Shown: positions 34,156 to 43,084 of the stretch, piece by piece
How positions within the stretch are numbered: position 1 is the stretch's first letter
Layout of the letters: the number at the start of each line of letters is the position of its first letter
Source of the DNA: Muricomes sp049840515
Lineage (GTDB): Bacteria > Bacillota > Clostridia > Lachnospirales > Lachnospiraceae
Length of the DNA stretch: 64,000 nucleotides
Reading direction: 5' to 3'
Assembly (NCBI GenBank): GCA_049840515.1
Contig: JASGKW010000011.1
Span: forward strand, 1 to 64,000
Program-made: the position numbers and the translations under genes
Notes under the pieces: generated by a model
Told to the model about the DNA's origin: nothing
The model's database searches: none
What the model saw: only the letters and a program-made list of their open reading frames with translations

Positions 34156-34395
34156 ATGAAATTGAACGAAGCGGTTAGCAGGCGATTGCAAGGGTTGTTA
34201 GACGAAAAGCAAATGACACAATATCAGTTGTTTATGAAAAGCGGTGTGCCTAAATCGACCATTGGAAATGTCATAAATTGCTCGTATGATTCCGTAAAAT
34301 TACGCATCATACATGAGATATGTCAAGGGCTTGGAATTAGCATTACTGAATTTTTTGCATCATCATATTTTGATGAAAATAACCTTGAAGATTGA
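34156..34395 (+). CDS. small XRE/Cro-type repressor
   Basis: A 79-residue protein consisting mainly of a helix-turn-helix (SRRLQGLLDEKQMTQYQLFM, SGVPKSTIGNVIN, EICQGLGISITEFF). It is the only + strand gene among the minus-strand transfer genes. It faces paired operators in its own promoter, and its divergent direction from the relaxase block suggests a switch between quiescence and transfer. Confidence 0.82.
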   Translation: MKLNEAVSRRLQGLLDEKQMTQYQLFMKSGVPKSTIGNVINCSYDSVKLRIIHEICQGLGISITEFFASSYFDENNLED

Positions 34396-34398
34396 TTG

Positions 34399-34427
34399 CT
34401 CGGCACTTATGAAGTGTCGAGTTTTTT
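34399..34427 (+). terminator. intrinsic terminator of XRE gene
   Basis: Stem CTCGGCACT / AAGTGTCGAG with a TATG loop and TTTTTT. Confidence 0.75.
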
Positions 34428-34441
34428 GCGGAAAAAGCAGA

Positions 34442-34505
34442 AGTGCCACCATAAAGCAAGGGTCGAGATAAACGGACTTCGCCGCCCTTGCTTTACGGTG
34501 GCACT
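34442..34505. other. oriT candidate: long imperfect inverted repeat
   Basis: Two 21-nt arms (34442-34462 and 34485-34505) pair with one mismatch, beginning AGTGCCACC and containing TAAAGCAAGGG; the 22-nt loop contains ATAAACGGACTTCG. It is in the non-coding gap between relaxase and MobC genes, where a nick region is expected. No nic site can be assigned from sequence alone. Confidence 0.5.
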
Positions 34506-34521
34506 CCTACTATGCGGCAAT

Positions 34522-34558
34522 TAAGGGGCGATAGCACACAAATGCTACCGCCCCCTTA
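34522..34558 (-). repeat. hairpin downstream of small membrane gene
   Basis: TAAGGGGCGATAGCA / TGCTACCGCCCCCTTA with one bulge and CACAAA loop; 12 bp beyond the stop of the CD1845-like gene. It could be a transcript end or part of the oriT region. Confidence 0.5.
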
Positions 34559-34570
34559 CCATTTATAAGA

Positions 34571-34852
34571 CTAAATACCTTTCAGCCAATCATTGAAATA
34601 TTCCACCCTTGCTATAATCCATGCCCCCATCATGGGCAAGCCCCACGGACTGATGAGATAGCCTGCGATAAAGGCAGGTATCGCCTGTGAAAAGCCTGCC
34701 ACGATAATTGTACCGATACCGAGGGCAAACAGGACAAAGGACAGAACACCTAAAAGCCCACCACCGAACACAAGCACAAACTTTGATATTCCAAGCAGGA
34801 TATTCAGTGCCAAAGTGATTGGCAGCAACACGATTTTAAGTAATATTTTCAT
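34571..34852 (-). CDS. small membrane protein (CD1845-like)
   Basis: A 93-residue very hydrophobic protein with three membrane segments (KIVLLPITLALNILLGI; VLVFGGGLLGVLSFVLFALGIGTIIVAGF; AFIAGYLISPWGLPMMGAW) and a short polar tail. The length and sequence match the CD1845-type membrane proteins that sit beside MobC in clostridial ICEs. Function unknown. ATG 34852 follows TGGAGGGG. Confidence 0.75.
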   Translation of the reverse strand: MKILLKIVLLPITLALNILLGISKFVLVFGGGLLGVLSFVLFALGIGTIIVAGFSQAIPAFIAGYLISPWGLPMMGAWIIARVEYFNDWLKGI

Positions 34853-34920
34853 AAGCACCCCTCCATATCTATTGTGTGTTTATCGTAGCAGAAGAAAGGG
34901 AAAGTGTCTATCTTATCATA

Positions 34921-35256
34921 TCAAATCGCCGCCAGTCTTAGCATGATTTCCTCGGCAGCACTCCAAAGCCTGTCATAGCTTTTTTGCAAATCCTCAATGT
35001 CCTCACTGTAAATACTGCCTGTTTCGTGTACCCGTTTGGTAAGCTGATTAAGGCTGTTGCTCGTTACTCTAAGCACTCTGACAAGCTCCCTCACATCGGC
35101 GGTATCAAGGTGAATGATAAGCCCGTCAATCGCCATTTTGCGGAGGTAGGCTTCGGTATTCTTTGTGCCAAGCTCCTGCATTTTCTGCTCAATCAGCTCT
35201 TTTTCCTGTTCCGTTACTCTAAGCTGAATACGGATATTTCTCTGTCTGTTCGCCAT
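34921..35256 (-). CDS. mobC: relaxosome accessory protein MobC
   Basis: A 111-residue protein: RNIRIQLRVTEQEKELIEQK is a ribbon-helix-helix DNA-binding part, and TNTEAYLRKMAIDG, VRVLRVTSNSLNQLTKRVHE are the MobC signature helices. MobC proteins open DNA at oriT for the relaxase. The start ATG 35256 overlaps the stop of the giant methylase/helicase gene, so the two are translationally coupled. Confidence 0.85.
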   Translation of the reverse strand: MANRQRNIRIQLRVTEQEKELIEQKMQELGTKNTEAYLRKMAIDGLIIHLDTADVRELVRVLRVTSNSLNQLTKRVHETGSIYSEDIEDLQKSYDRLWSAAEEIMLRLAAI

Positions 35257-38200
35257 CACCGTTCCTCTCTTTCCGTCTTAGATTTTTTAGGTGGCATGGT
35301 AGATTTAGGGGTCTGCTGCTTTAAGCTCTCCAGTATGGACGGTCGAGCCTGTTTCGATACCATTGCAGTATTCCTCAAGGGGGCAGAACGCATGGCACTC
35401 ATGTTTAGCTCTCTGTCGAGAACGGCAAGTCTTGCTGTCTTTTCCTTTAGCTCCTGCTCCTGCATAAACGGCTTTTGTACCTCAACCTTTGCCGCCGCCT
35501 GCTGATTGTAGAGGTTTTCAAGCTCCTTTTGTACCGACTGCAACCGCTGTGGCATATTGTTTAGAGCGTTGTCGATACGAGTGAGATTGCCCCTTGCATC
35601 AAGCCCGAGCTTTGCCGTGTGGCTCATCGCCCCCTTGAGAGTAAGAGTGTGTTCGTTGCCAAAGGCGGCATAGCTTAAATACATGGTAAAGCCTTTATAA
35701 CTGCCGATTTCCACAGGGTCGCTGTTTTTCACTTCCTTGCAGGCTTCGAGAATTGCCGCCCCTGCATTGTCCTTATCGGTGAGGGTATCGCCCTTGATAG
35801 TGATTTTAAAGTCATCTTTGAGAAGCTCACCTTGCGGCACTTTTGGGGTATGCTCTGTCAGTGTCACAATATCCTGTTCAAAGCCTTTAATATATTCCTT
35901 GTGCCTTTCAATGCTTTCGGGGAAATGCTTTAACAGATTATCTTCCAAGCGGTATTTTGTGCTTTGGTGACTGGCTTTTACGAGCTTCAGCTTTGCCACC
36001 TCAATATCCAAGTCCATTTTTTCCTTTATCAAGGGGTTTCCTGCACACAGAGCCTTAATTTCTGCATAAGAGAGTGCGGCTTCGTCTATATCCTCACAGG
36101 AACGGACAGGGGATTTTGAGGTCATTATCTGACTGATGAATTTCTGCTTGTTTTCTACCGTCTGCCAAAGGTAGGCATCAAAGGTATCCTCTGTCACATA
36201 GCGGAAGATTTTTACTTGCTCGTTGCTGTTTCCTTGACGGATAATTCTGCCGGAGCGTTGGGTTAAATCCCCCGGACGCCACGGACAATCTAAATCGTGC
36301 AATGCCACAAGACGGTCTTGCACATTCATGCCGGCACCGCATTTGGCGGTACTGCCAAGCAGAATACGGACATCACCATTACGCACCTTTGCAAACAGTT
36401 CTTTTTTTCGTGTGTCGGTATTGGCTTCATGGATAAAGGCTACCTCTGTGGCAGGCACACCCTTTGCGATGAGCTTCTCCCGTATATCCTCATAAATGCT
36501 AAACTGTACCTGTGGAGCTGTCACATCATCGGGGAGAGCATCTTCAAGGGCATGGAGTTCCACACCGTTGATTGCACTGCCGCCTGCTTTCGCCACCTTA
36601 TCGGCTTGTGGTCTGCCTTTTGGGGTGGACAGGTCGCAGAACAATAGCTGTGTCAGTTTATCGTCCTTGCCGTCCTCCCATATACGCAGGATATTGTTTA
36701 CACAGGTGTTTACCTTACTGCCCTCATCATCGGGCAGCATGGGGTTAATCACTCGTTGGTCAAGCCCCAATTTTCGCCCGTCTGAGGTCACTTTCAGCAT
36801 ATTGTCGATAGAGGGGTCTATGCGGTCATTGTGTATTTTGGCGGCTCGTTCCGAAAGTTCCTGCACCAATTCCTGCTGAATTTCTGTGGGTTTTGCAACT
36901 ACCGTTTCATAGATAACCTCGGGGGTCGGCAAGTTCAGCTCATCGGCGGTCTTGATGTCCGCCACTTCCTTGAACATGGACATCAGCTCGGGCAGATTGA
37001 AAAACCGTGAAAACCTTGTGCGTGGTCGGTAGCCCTTGCCCTCGGGTGCAAGCTCGTTTTGCGTGACGGTTTCGCCAAAGGTAGAAGCCCAAGCATCAAA
37101 GTGGAGCAGTCCTTTTTCTCTGAGGGTGTCATACTGCAAATACCGCTGCATGGTGTATAGCTCCACCATTGAATTGCTCACGGGAGTGCCTGTGGCAAAT
37201 ACCGTACCTTTGCCGCCTGTCAGTTCGTCCATGTAGCGGCACTTTAGAAACATATCGCTTGATTTTTGAGCATCTGAGGTAGAAAGCCCTGCCACATTCC
37301 GCATTTTGGTAAATGTAAAGAGATTTTTGTAGCTGTGGGCTTCGTCCACATAGAGCCTGTCTACACCAAGCTGCTCAAAGGTAACAACGCTGTCTTTGCG
37401 TTCCCTTGCTTCGAGCTTTTTCAGCCTTTCAATCAGCTCTTTTTTGGTGCGTTCAAACTGCTTGACGGTAAAGCCCTCGCCGCCGCTTGCCTTGACTTCT
37501 CGTATGCCTTGCTCAATATCACTAATCTGTTCACGGAGCAAGCGTTCCTGTCGTTCCAAAGAAACAGGGATACGCTCAAACTGGCTGTGACCGATAATGA
37601 CCGCATCGTATTCGCCTGTGGCAATCCTCGCACAAAACTTTTTGCGGTTTTTCGTTTCAAAGTCTTTCTTTGTGGTCACCAAGATATTGGCGGCAGGGTA
37701 AAGCCTTAGAAACTCACTTGCCCACTGCTCGGTGAGGTGGTTCGGTACGGCGAAAAGCGGTTTTTGGCAAAGCCCAAGCCGCTTGCTTTCCATTGCTCCT
37801 GCAATCATTTCAAAGGTTTTGCCTGCACCTACTTCGTGTGCAAGCAGGGTGTTGTTGCCGTAGAGAATGTGGGCAATGGCATTTATTTGATGTTCTCGGA
37901 GCTTTATTTGTGGGTTCATGCCCACAAAATTGATATGGCTGCCATCGTATTCACGGGGTCTTACGGAGTTAAAACGCTCGTTGTAGAGCTTAACAAGGGT
38001 CTGCCGCCTGTCGGCATCTCTAAAAATCCAATCCTTAAATGCGTCCTTGATAAGCTGTTGCTTTTGCTGTGCTGCTTCGGTTTCTTTTATATTGAGGACA
38101 CGAACTTCCTTTCCGTCCGGCTCGGTTTTGGTATCGTAGATACGCACATCACGCAGATTTAGGGTATCCTCAAATATCTTGTAGGCATTGGCTCGGGCAG

Positions 38201-40871
38201 TACCGTAGGTGGCATAGGCGGCAACATCGTCATAGCTGATGGAGTTTTTGGCTGTTACGCTCCATTCAGCAGTAAACTTTGAGTAGTTGACATTGATACT
38301 GCCTTGATTGCGGTACGGGGTATCAAAGAGTTCATACATAAACTCCTGCATATACTCTTTGTCAATCCATGTACTGCCAATTCGCACCTCAATTTCGCTT
38401 GCACCTAAGTCTTTGGGCTGTGCCATTTGTAGGGCTTCCACATTGACTTTGTATTCCTCAGATGTTCGGGCGGCAAGCTCGGCGGTACGCAGTTTTTCAC
38501 GCACATTGCCCGATAGATATTCATCGGCGGTGACATAGTGAGGCGGTTTATCGGTGTGGTACAGCTCGGGAACACGGAAGATGACACCTTTAAGCTGTGT
38601 TGCGATTTCTTCCTCAGATAGCCCTGTTAGCTCTGCCATAAAGGACATATCTACCTTTGCTTTTTCGGCAATGGAAACAGCGAGAGCTTCAGAGGGGGTA
38701 TCCACGCTTGTGATTTTAGCGGATTTCTTAATCGTCCGTTTGGTGAACATATCCGCTTTGGCTTTGAGATTGCCTTCCTCGTCCACATCTTCCAGTGAGC
38801 ATAGGAGGTAGTAGGAATTGTCCTCACTAAAAGCAATGGAATTGCCACGACTGTTAATCAGCCCATATTTTGCGGTAAAGCTGTCATAAAGGCGGTTTAG
38901 CTTTGCTTGCTCTGCTTTGATAACCTCATCACTAAAGTCCTCAAGCTGATAATAGATAAGGTCTTGTACACACTCACGCAGCTCCACAAGCCCTGTAATG
39001 CGTTCCTTTGCGGTTTGGTTTAGGGCAGGCTTTACCATGCGTGAGTTTTCACGGAAATACACCTCGCCGTCCACAAGGGCATAGGTATGGTTTTTTACAT
39101 TAGGGTCGGCAGGGATAGAAACCTGCTCCGATATTTCCAAGTCGAGCAGATCCGCTTCGCTGATTTCGCCCTCAACATTCAAGACAGCCGCCTTTAGCTG
39201 TTCAGATAGCTCTGCTCCCTCAATGGGAACACAGGCACTTTCTTCCCCAAACTGACCGCTGACCATTTCCATGTTGCCGAGTATCATTTCGGGGTGGTCT
39301 GCAAAGTAACTGTTTAGGGTAATGTCATTTTCATCGTAACCGAGGTGTATCCAATCCCTATCCACATCAATCGGTCTGTCACGCTTTTGCAGGAAGATAA
39401 TATCACTGGTGACTTCCGTTCCTGCATTTTTGGTAAATGTGTTGTTGGGCAGTCTGATTGCTCCAAGCAGTTCAGCCCTCTGTGCAAGGTATCGTCTAAC
39501 CTCGGGGTTTTTCTTGTCCATTGTTCCCTTAGAGGTGACAAAGGCAACGATACCGCCCGGACGGACTTTATCCAACGCTTTGGCGAAAAAGTGGTCGTGA
39601 ATGAGGAAGTTTTGGCTATCATAGCGTTTCTCGGTGAGCCTATAATTGCCAAAGGGTACATTGCCGATTGCGAGGTCGAAAAAGCTGTCGGGCAGGTCGG
39701 TTTTCTCAAAGCCTGTTATGGAAATATTGGCAGAGGGGTAAAGCTGCTTTGCAATTCTGCCTGTGATGCTGTCAAGCTCCACACCATAGAGGTTAGAGCC
39801 TTTCATACTGTCGGGGAGCATACCAAAGAAATTGCCTGTTCCGCAGGCAGGCTCTAAGATGTTGCCGCTTTTAAAGCCCATTTGCTCCACTGCATCGTAA
39901 ATTGCCTTGATGACTGTCGGAGAGGTGTAGTGGGCATTGAGGGTGCTTGCCCTTGCCATTTCGTACTCGTCCTCGGTTAAAAGGTCTTTGAGCTGTAAAT
40001 ACTCGCCATGCCAGTTATCCTTACTTTCATCAAATACATCGGGCAAGCCGCCCCAACCGACATATTGGGAAAGGGTTTCCTGTTCCTCTTTGGTGGCAGG
40101 GCGGTTTTCACGCTCAAGGGTCTGCAAGGTGGTAATGGCGTCAATGTTTCGCTGAAACTTTTCACGCTTACCGCCCTCGCCTAAATGGGTATCGGTAATG
40201 CGGAAGTCCTCGGCTTTTTCCTGCACAGATTGGGTTTGTGGGTAACGCTCCAAAAGCTGTAAAAAGCTCTCTCGGCTTTCAGCTCTCAGCACAGGGTAAA
40301 GCAAAGAGGGGTCACGCAGGGTAACATGATGGTCGGTAATTTCTTCAATCAAAAAAGGTGTACCGTTTTCAAGATAGACGGTATCGCCTTTAGCGTAAGG
40401 GATAGGTGCAGTTTCAATTTGTGTTTCTCCGGCAGGGATAACCTGTTGCACAACCGCCTGCATGGTTTTGTATTCCTCGGGAGTAAGCACATCATCTGCT
40501 TTGATGTTGTTGGATTTGTTACCGTAGGTGTCGGGGATAATAAACCTGTTCCAGTTGTTACCGTCTGTTTCAAACAATAACCGCTGTTCGCTGTCCTCAT
40601 TTGGAACAAGCCCACTGCCTGCAAAACGCTCCCATATTTCCTGTGTGACATTGACCTCAACCGTTGCTAAATAACTGCCTTTTTTCACTTGAAACAGGTC
40701 GGTGTTTTCAGTGTCGTACATTTCTAAGGTCAGCTTTGCCGTATTTTTCTGTATATTTTCTTCGGCTCTTGGCTTTGTTCCGTTTAAGCGGTCGGCTGCT
40801 GTTTGGGCTTCTTCTTCAGTATCGTAGGTAAGGTAGGTATCCTCTTGTATGGTGGTATCTGCCCATATCAT
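35256..40871 (-). CDS. giant ICE methylase/helicase, main C-terminal part (frame broken at ~40,862)
   Basis: About 1870 residues. An N6-adenine methyltransferase-type module (NILEPACGTGNFFGMLP SAM site; DLAIGNVPFGNYRL as NPPF-like motif) is followed by an SNF2-like helicase: LLAHEVGAGKTFEMIAGAM (Walker A), RLYVDEAHSYKNL (Walker B), GTPVSNSMVELY, and QRSGRIIRQGNSNEQVKI (motif VI). A C-terminal coiled coil ends near MobC. Found in Tn1549-like ICEs and thought to protect or process transferred DNA. It belongs with the 677-residue frame upstream; one frameshift separates them. Confidence 0.85.
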   Translation of the reverse strand: MIWADTTIQEDTYLTYDTEEEAQTAADRLNGTKPRAEENIQKNTAKLTLEMYDTENTDLFQVKKGSYLATVEVNVTQEIWERFAGSGLVPNEDSEQRLLFETDGNNWNRFIIPDTYGNKSNNIKADDVLTPEEYKTMQAVVQQVIPAGETQIETAPIPYAKGDTVYLENGTPFLIEEITDHHVTLRDPSLLYPVLRAESRESFLQLLERYPQTQSVQEKAEDFRITDTHLGEGGKREKFQRNIDAITTLQTLERENRPATKEEQETLSQYVGWGGLPDVFDESKDNWHGEYLQLKDLLTEDEYEMARASTLNAHYTSPTVIKAIYDAVEQMGFKSGNILEPACGTGNFFGMLPDSMKGSNLYGVELDSITGRIAKQLYPSANISITGFEKTDLPDSFFDLAIGNVPFGNYRLTEKRYDSQNFLIHDHFFAKALDKVRPGGIVAFVTSKGTMDKKNPEVRRYLAQRAELLGAIRLPNNTFTKNAGTEVTSDIIFLQKRDRPIDVDRDWIHLGYDENDITLNSYFADHPEMILGNMEMVSGQFGEESACVPIEGAELSEQLKAAVLNVEGEISEADLLDLEISEQVSIPADPNVKNHTYALVDGEVYFRENSRMVKPALNQTAKERITGLVELRECVQDLIYYQLEDFSDEVIKAEQAKLNRLYDSFTAKYGLINSRGNSIAFSEDNSYYLLCSLEDVDEEGNLKAKADMFTKRTIKKSAKITSVDTPSEALAVSIAEKAKVDMSFMAELTGLSEEEIATQLKGVIFRVPELYHTDKPPHYVTADEYLSGNVREKLRTAELAARTSEEYKVNVEALQMAQPKDLGASEIEVRIGSTWIDKEYMQEFMYELFDTPYRNQGSINVNYSKFTAEWSVTAKNSISYDDVAAYATYGTARANAYKIFEDTLNLRDVRIYDTKTEPDGKEVRVLNIKETEAAQQKQQLIKDAFKDWIFRDADRRQTLVKLYNERFNSVRPREYDGSHINFVGMNPQIKLREHQINAIAHILYGNNTLLAHEVGAGKTFEMIAGAMESKRLGLCQKPLFAVPNHLTEQWASEFLRLYPAANILVTTKKDFETKNRKKFCARIATGEYDAVIIGHSQFERIPVSLERQERLLREQISDIEQGIREVKASGGEGFTVKQFERTKKELIERLKKLEARERKDSVVTFEQLGVDRLYVDEAHSYKNLFTFTKMRNVAGLSTSDAQKSSDMFLKCRYMDELTGGKGTVFATGTPVSNSMVELYTMQRYLQYDTLREKGLLHFDAWASTFGETVTQNELAPEGKGYRPRTRFSRFFNLPELMSMFKEVADIKTADELNLPTPEVIYETVVAKPTEIQQELVQELSERAAKIHNDRIDPSIDNMLKVTSDGRKLGLDQRVINPMLPDDEGSKVNTCVNNILRIWEDGKDDKLTQLLFCDLSTPKGRPQADKVAKAGGSAINGVELHALEDALPDDVTAPQVQFSIYEDIREKLIAKGVPATEVAFIHEANTDTRKKELFAKVRNGDVRILLGSTAKCGAGMNVQDRLVALHDLDCPWRPGDLTQRSGRIIRQGNSNEQVKIFRYVTEDTFDAYLWQTVENKQKFISQIMTSKSPVRSCEDIDEAALSYAEIKALCAGNPLIKEKMDLDIEVAKLKLVKASHQSTKYRLEDNLLKHFPESIERHKEYIKGFEQDIVTLTEHTPKVPQGELLKDDFKITIKGDTLTDKDNAGAAILEACKEVKNSDPVEIGSYKGFTMYLSYAAFGNEHTLTLKGAMSHTAKLGLDARGNLTRIDNALNNMPQRLQSVQKELENLYNQQAAAKVEVQKPFMQEQELKEKTARLAVLDRELNMSAMRSAPLRNTAMVSKQARPSILESLKQQTPKSTMPPKKSKTEREER

Positions 40872-42849
40872 CATCGGGAATTGTGTTGTCACGGACAACG
40901 AAAGGCTGTTCCCACGCATCGGAGGTCTGCTCCACGGTGTATCTCTCGGTTTCATCATTCACAAAAAATCTGTTTTGCAGAACAAGCTGACCGATATGCC
41001 TTTGTACCTTTGCCCAAGACAGCTCAAGGGATAAATCGCCTTTGGAAACGGTAAATGCAGGGAGATTACCGCCGTATTCATTTTTCAGCCAGTCGGCAGT
41101 GCCACGCTCACGGCTGTGTGCCTGCATGTATGCAAGCAATCGAGCTTTGCTGTCCTCGTCACCGTTCCATTGGAGCAGGGCTGCTTCAATGTCAGATTGG
41201 GTAATTTCCGTTGGAGTGACAGAGGGAGCTGCTTGAACAGTGTCGGCGGTTTCTTGCCACATAGCCTGCGGCGGCTCTGCTAAAGGTACAGTCTCATCAA
41301 GTCCAACAGCGGCAAGCTGCTGTTCCTCATATTGAGCTTTTTCCTCGGCTGTTAAATATCTGTCAGTAGCTACCAATGCACGGAGATATTTTTCTATTTC
41401 TGTCCATTTAAGTGTGCTTTTTTTGTCTGTATCATAGTGGCTTATCATCATGCCTTTCGAGGGCTGATAGTCAATAAATCCGCTTGAGCCATCTTCAAAA
41501 GTATGGCTGTGTCCGTACCACCCAAACTCATCTTTTATGAAGTCAACCGCCGCTTTTTCGTTGGGGTTTTTCTTGTAAAAGTCATAGATACGAAGTTTGC
41601 CGCCCTGTGTGCCTGTACCGTGCTTTAACTCATATTCGATTTCGCTGTGAGAAATAGAAAAAGCAGACGGACTTTGCGTTTTTACACGCTCTTGTCTGTC
41701 TGCTATCTGCTGTATCTGTTCCTGCTCTGTGGGGAACAGGGTTAGCTGTAAATAAGCTCCGTCAGTATCAATTCCTCCGCTTGGGCTTTGAGGTTGTTCA
41801 TGTGACCTACCCACTCCATCTGCTGTGTCAGCTTGTCGGGTGGTGTCTGCATTTTCTGCAAGTCTGCCATTATCTGCTCCAATCGACGGTTGGCTGTTTG
41901 GTCGATTTCCAATAGGTGAGCTTGCAATTTCTCGCTCAGTAACAGGTGGTTGAACAGAGCTTTGCGGTGTTCCTCCAGATAGGTTTTCCTCATTCTGCCG
42001 TATTTCCCGAGGGGCTGTGTCGGCTGTTCTGTCAGTGTAATGTTGGGTATCAGATAATCCCCGTTCCTGCTGTAAGTTAAGTTGTTCATGCTCATTGCTC
42101 CTTTCACGCTCTGTTTTGATTATGGTAAGTGATATTTGTCTGAATACTTGCTCTGATTGTTCGCTGACTGCTGTACCCAAAAGGCTGACAGCAGCAGAGG
42201 TATTAAAGTCGAAGATAGGTAGAAAATCCTCATGCTCGAAGTAGCTCTCGGTATTAAGCCCACATCGCTGCATAAGAGTGTAGGCAATACTGACAGTGGC
42301 GGCATTTTCAAAAGCGATACGAAGATTGTCCTCGTCATAGTCCTCTAAAAAACTGTTTTCCGCAAAGTAGGGTATTTCCTCTTTGTGATTATCATAATAC
42401 TCTTTCGCCAAATCATTGGCAATGTTGTAAAATCCGTCTGTGAGGTTATCGTTGTACACACCGAAGTTATCCTCGAGCATTTCTAAAATCGGTTGTTCAT
42501 GGTGGTCTTGCATTTCCCAAAGGAAAGGGCGGCGAGAATTTTCTCGGCCGCCCGTATCAGATACATCAAATACATATTTTAGTTTTGGGGTTTCGCCTGT
42601 GGGGTCAAGCAGGGCAATGCCCGTAGAGCCACGGCGAACAAATCTATTCATCTTGTTATTCCACAGCTCATAATCGGCACAAGCCGTTGCATCGGGTCTT
42701 TGTGCGTAAATCATAATCTGCTCATGGTAAGGGTACTTATACAGCCGCCCCACCGTACCAAGAAACCCTGTCCAGTTCGCAAGGCTGCTTGTTAAGCGAG
42801 TGGCGGTATCCTCTGCAAGCTGTGCAAAGGCTTGTGCTTTTGTTGGCAT
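40816..42849 (-). CDS. giant ICE methylase/helicase, N-terminal part
   Basis: 677 residues. Residues 1-100 (AQLAEDTATRLTSSLANWTG, YHEQIMIYAQRPDATACADY) are an ArdC/LtrC-like single-strand DNA-binding domain. Residues 240-370 are a long Gln/Ser/Pro-rich linker, and two copies of an EYELKHGTG/SDIEAALLQWNGD-type domain follow. After NTIPDDDMG the protein-like sequence continues in another frame (ADTTIQEDTYL...), so this and the 1870-residue part are one gene. Its linker coding region also encodes TnpV in another frame. Confidence 0.8.
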   Translation of the reverse strand: MPTKAQAFAQLAEDTATRLTSSLANWTGFLGTVGRLYKYPYHEQIMIYAQRPDATACADYELWNNKMNRFVRRGSTGIALLDPTGETPKLKYVFDVSDTGGRENSRRPFLWEMQDHHEQPILEMLEDNFGVYNDNLTDGFYNIANDLAKEYYDNHKEEIPYFAENSFLEDYDEDNLRIAFENAATVSIAYTLMQRCGLNTESYFEHEDFLPIFDFNTSAAVSLLGTAVSEQSEQVFRQISLTIIKTERERSNEHEQLNLQQERGLSDTQHYTDRTADTAPREIRQNEENLSGGTPQSSVQPPVTEREIASSPIGNRPNSQPSIGADNGRLAENADTTRQADTADGVGRSHEQPQSPSGGIDTDGAYLQLTLFPTEQEQIQQIADRQERVKTQSPSAFSISHSEIEYELKHGTGTQGGKLRIYDFYKKNPNEKAAVDFIKDEFGWYGHSHTFEDGSSGFIDYQPSKGMMISHYDTDKKSTLKWTEIEKYLRALVATDRYLTAEEKAQYEEQQLAAVGLDETVPLAEPPQAMWQETADTVQAAPSVTPTEITQSDIEAALLQWNGDEDSKARLLAYMQAHSRERGTADWLKNEYGGNLPAFTVSKGDLSLELSWAKVQRHIGQLVLQNRFFVNDETERYTVEQTSDAWEQPFVVRDNTIPDDDMGRYHHTRGYLPYLRY
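41742..42089 (-). CDS. TnpV-family protein nested in the methylase/helicase gene
   Basis: A 115-residue protein: NNLTYSRNGDYLIPNITLTE, LGKYGRMRKTYLEEHRKALF, and QMEWVGHMNNLKAQAEELIL are the TnpV signature. It lies on the same strand as, and entirely within, the linker part of the giant gene, in a different frame. AAAGGAGCAATGAGC precedes ATG 42089. Function unknown; TnpV is typical of Tn1549-like ICEs. Confidence 0.75.
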   Translation of the reverse strand: MNNLTYSRNGDYLIPNITLTEQPTQPLGKYGRMRKTYLEEHRKALFNHLLLSEKLQAHLLEIDQTANRRLEQIMADLQKMQTPPDKLTQQMEWVGHMNNLKAQAEELILTELIYS

Positions 42850-42851
42850 TT

Positions 42852-43082
42852 TTAGTCCTCCTGTTCCTCAAAATCGGGAATAAGCTCACCCGAAAGGCTC
42901 TCAAATTCCTCATCACTCATGGCTGACAGCTTATTCATAACCGTCTTGGTGAGGGTAAGCAGCTCTGCCTCATCTGCTGCAAGGTGGCTTTGCATTTCCG
43001 AAAGCTCGGACAGCAAATCCGTCCTTGAGCCTGTGTTATAAATGCACATCAAATTGCTTTCTTCTACTGTAAATCTGCTCAT
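42852..43082 (-). CDS. TnpW-family protein
   Basis: A 76-residue acidic protein (MSRFTVEESNLMCIYNTGSR, RTDLLSELSEMQ..., LTKTVMNKLSAMSDEEFESL) matching the TnpW family of ICE-encoded proteins. It overlaps the previous frame's stop (43085) and ends 3 bp before the giant gene's ATG, so it is in one tight operon with them. Function unknown. Confidence 0.75.
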   Translation of the reverse strand: MSRFTVEESNLMCIYNTGSRTDLLSELSEMQSHLAADEAELLTLTKTVMNKLSAMSDEEFESLSGELIPDFEEQED

Positions 43083-43084
43083 AA

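Noticed and set aside
34984..35505. 173-codon + strand frame over MobC and the methylase end
   Set aside because: Crosses two real minus-strand genes and shows no protein-like pattern.
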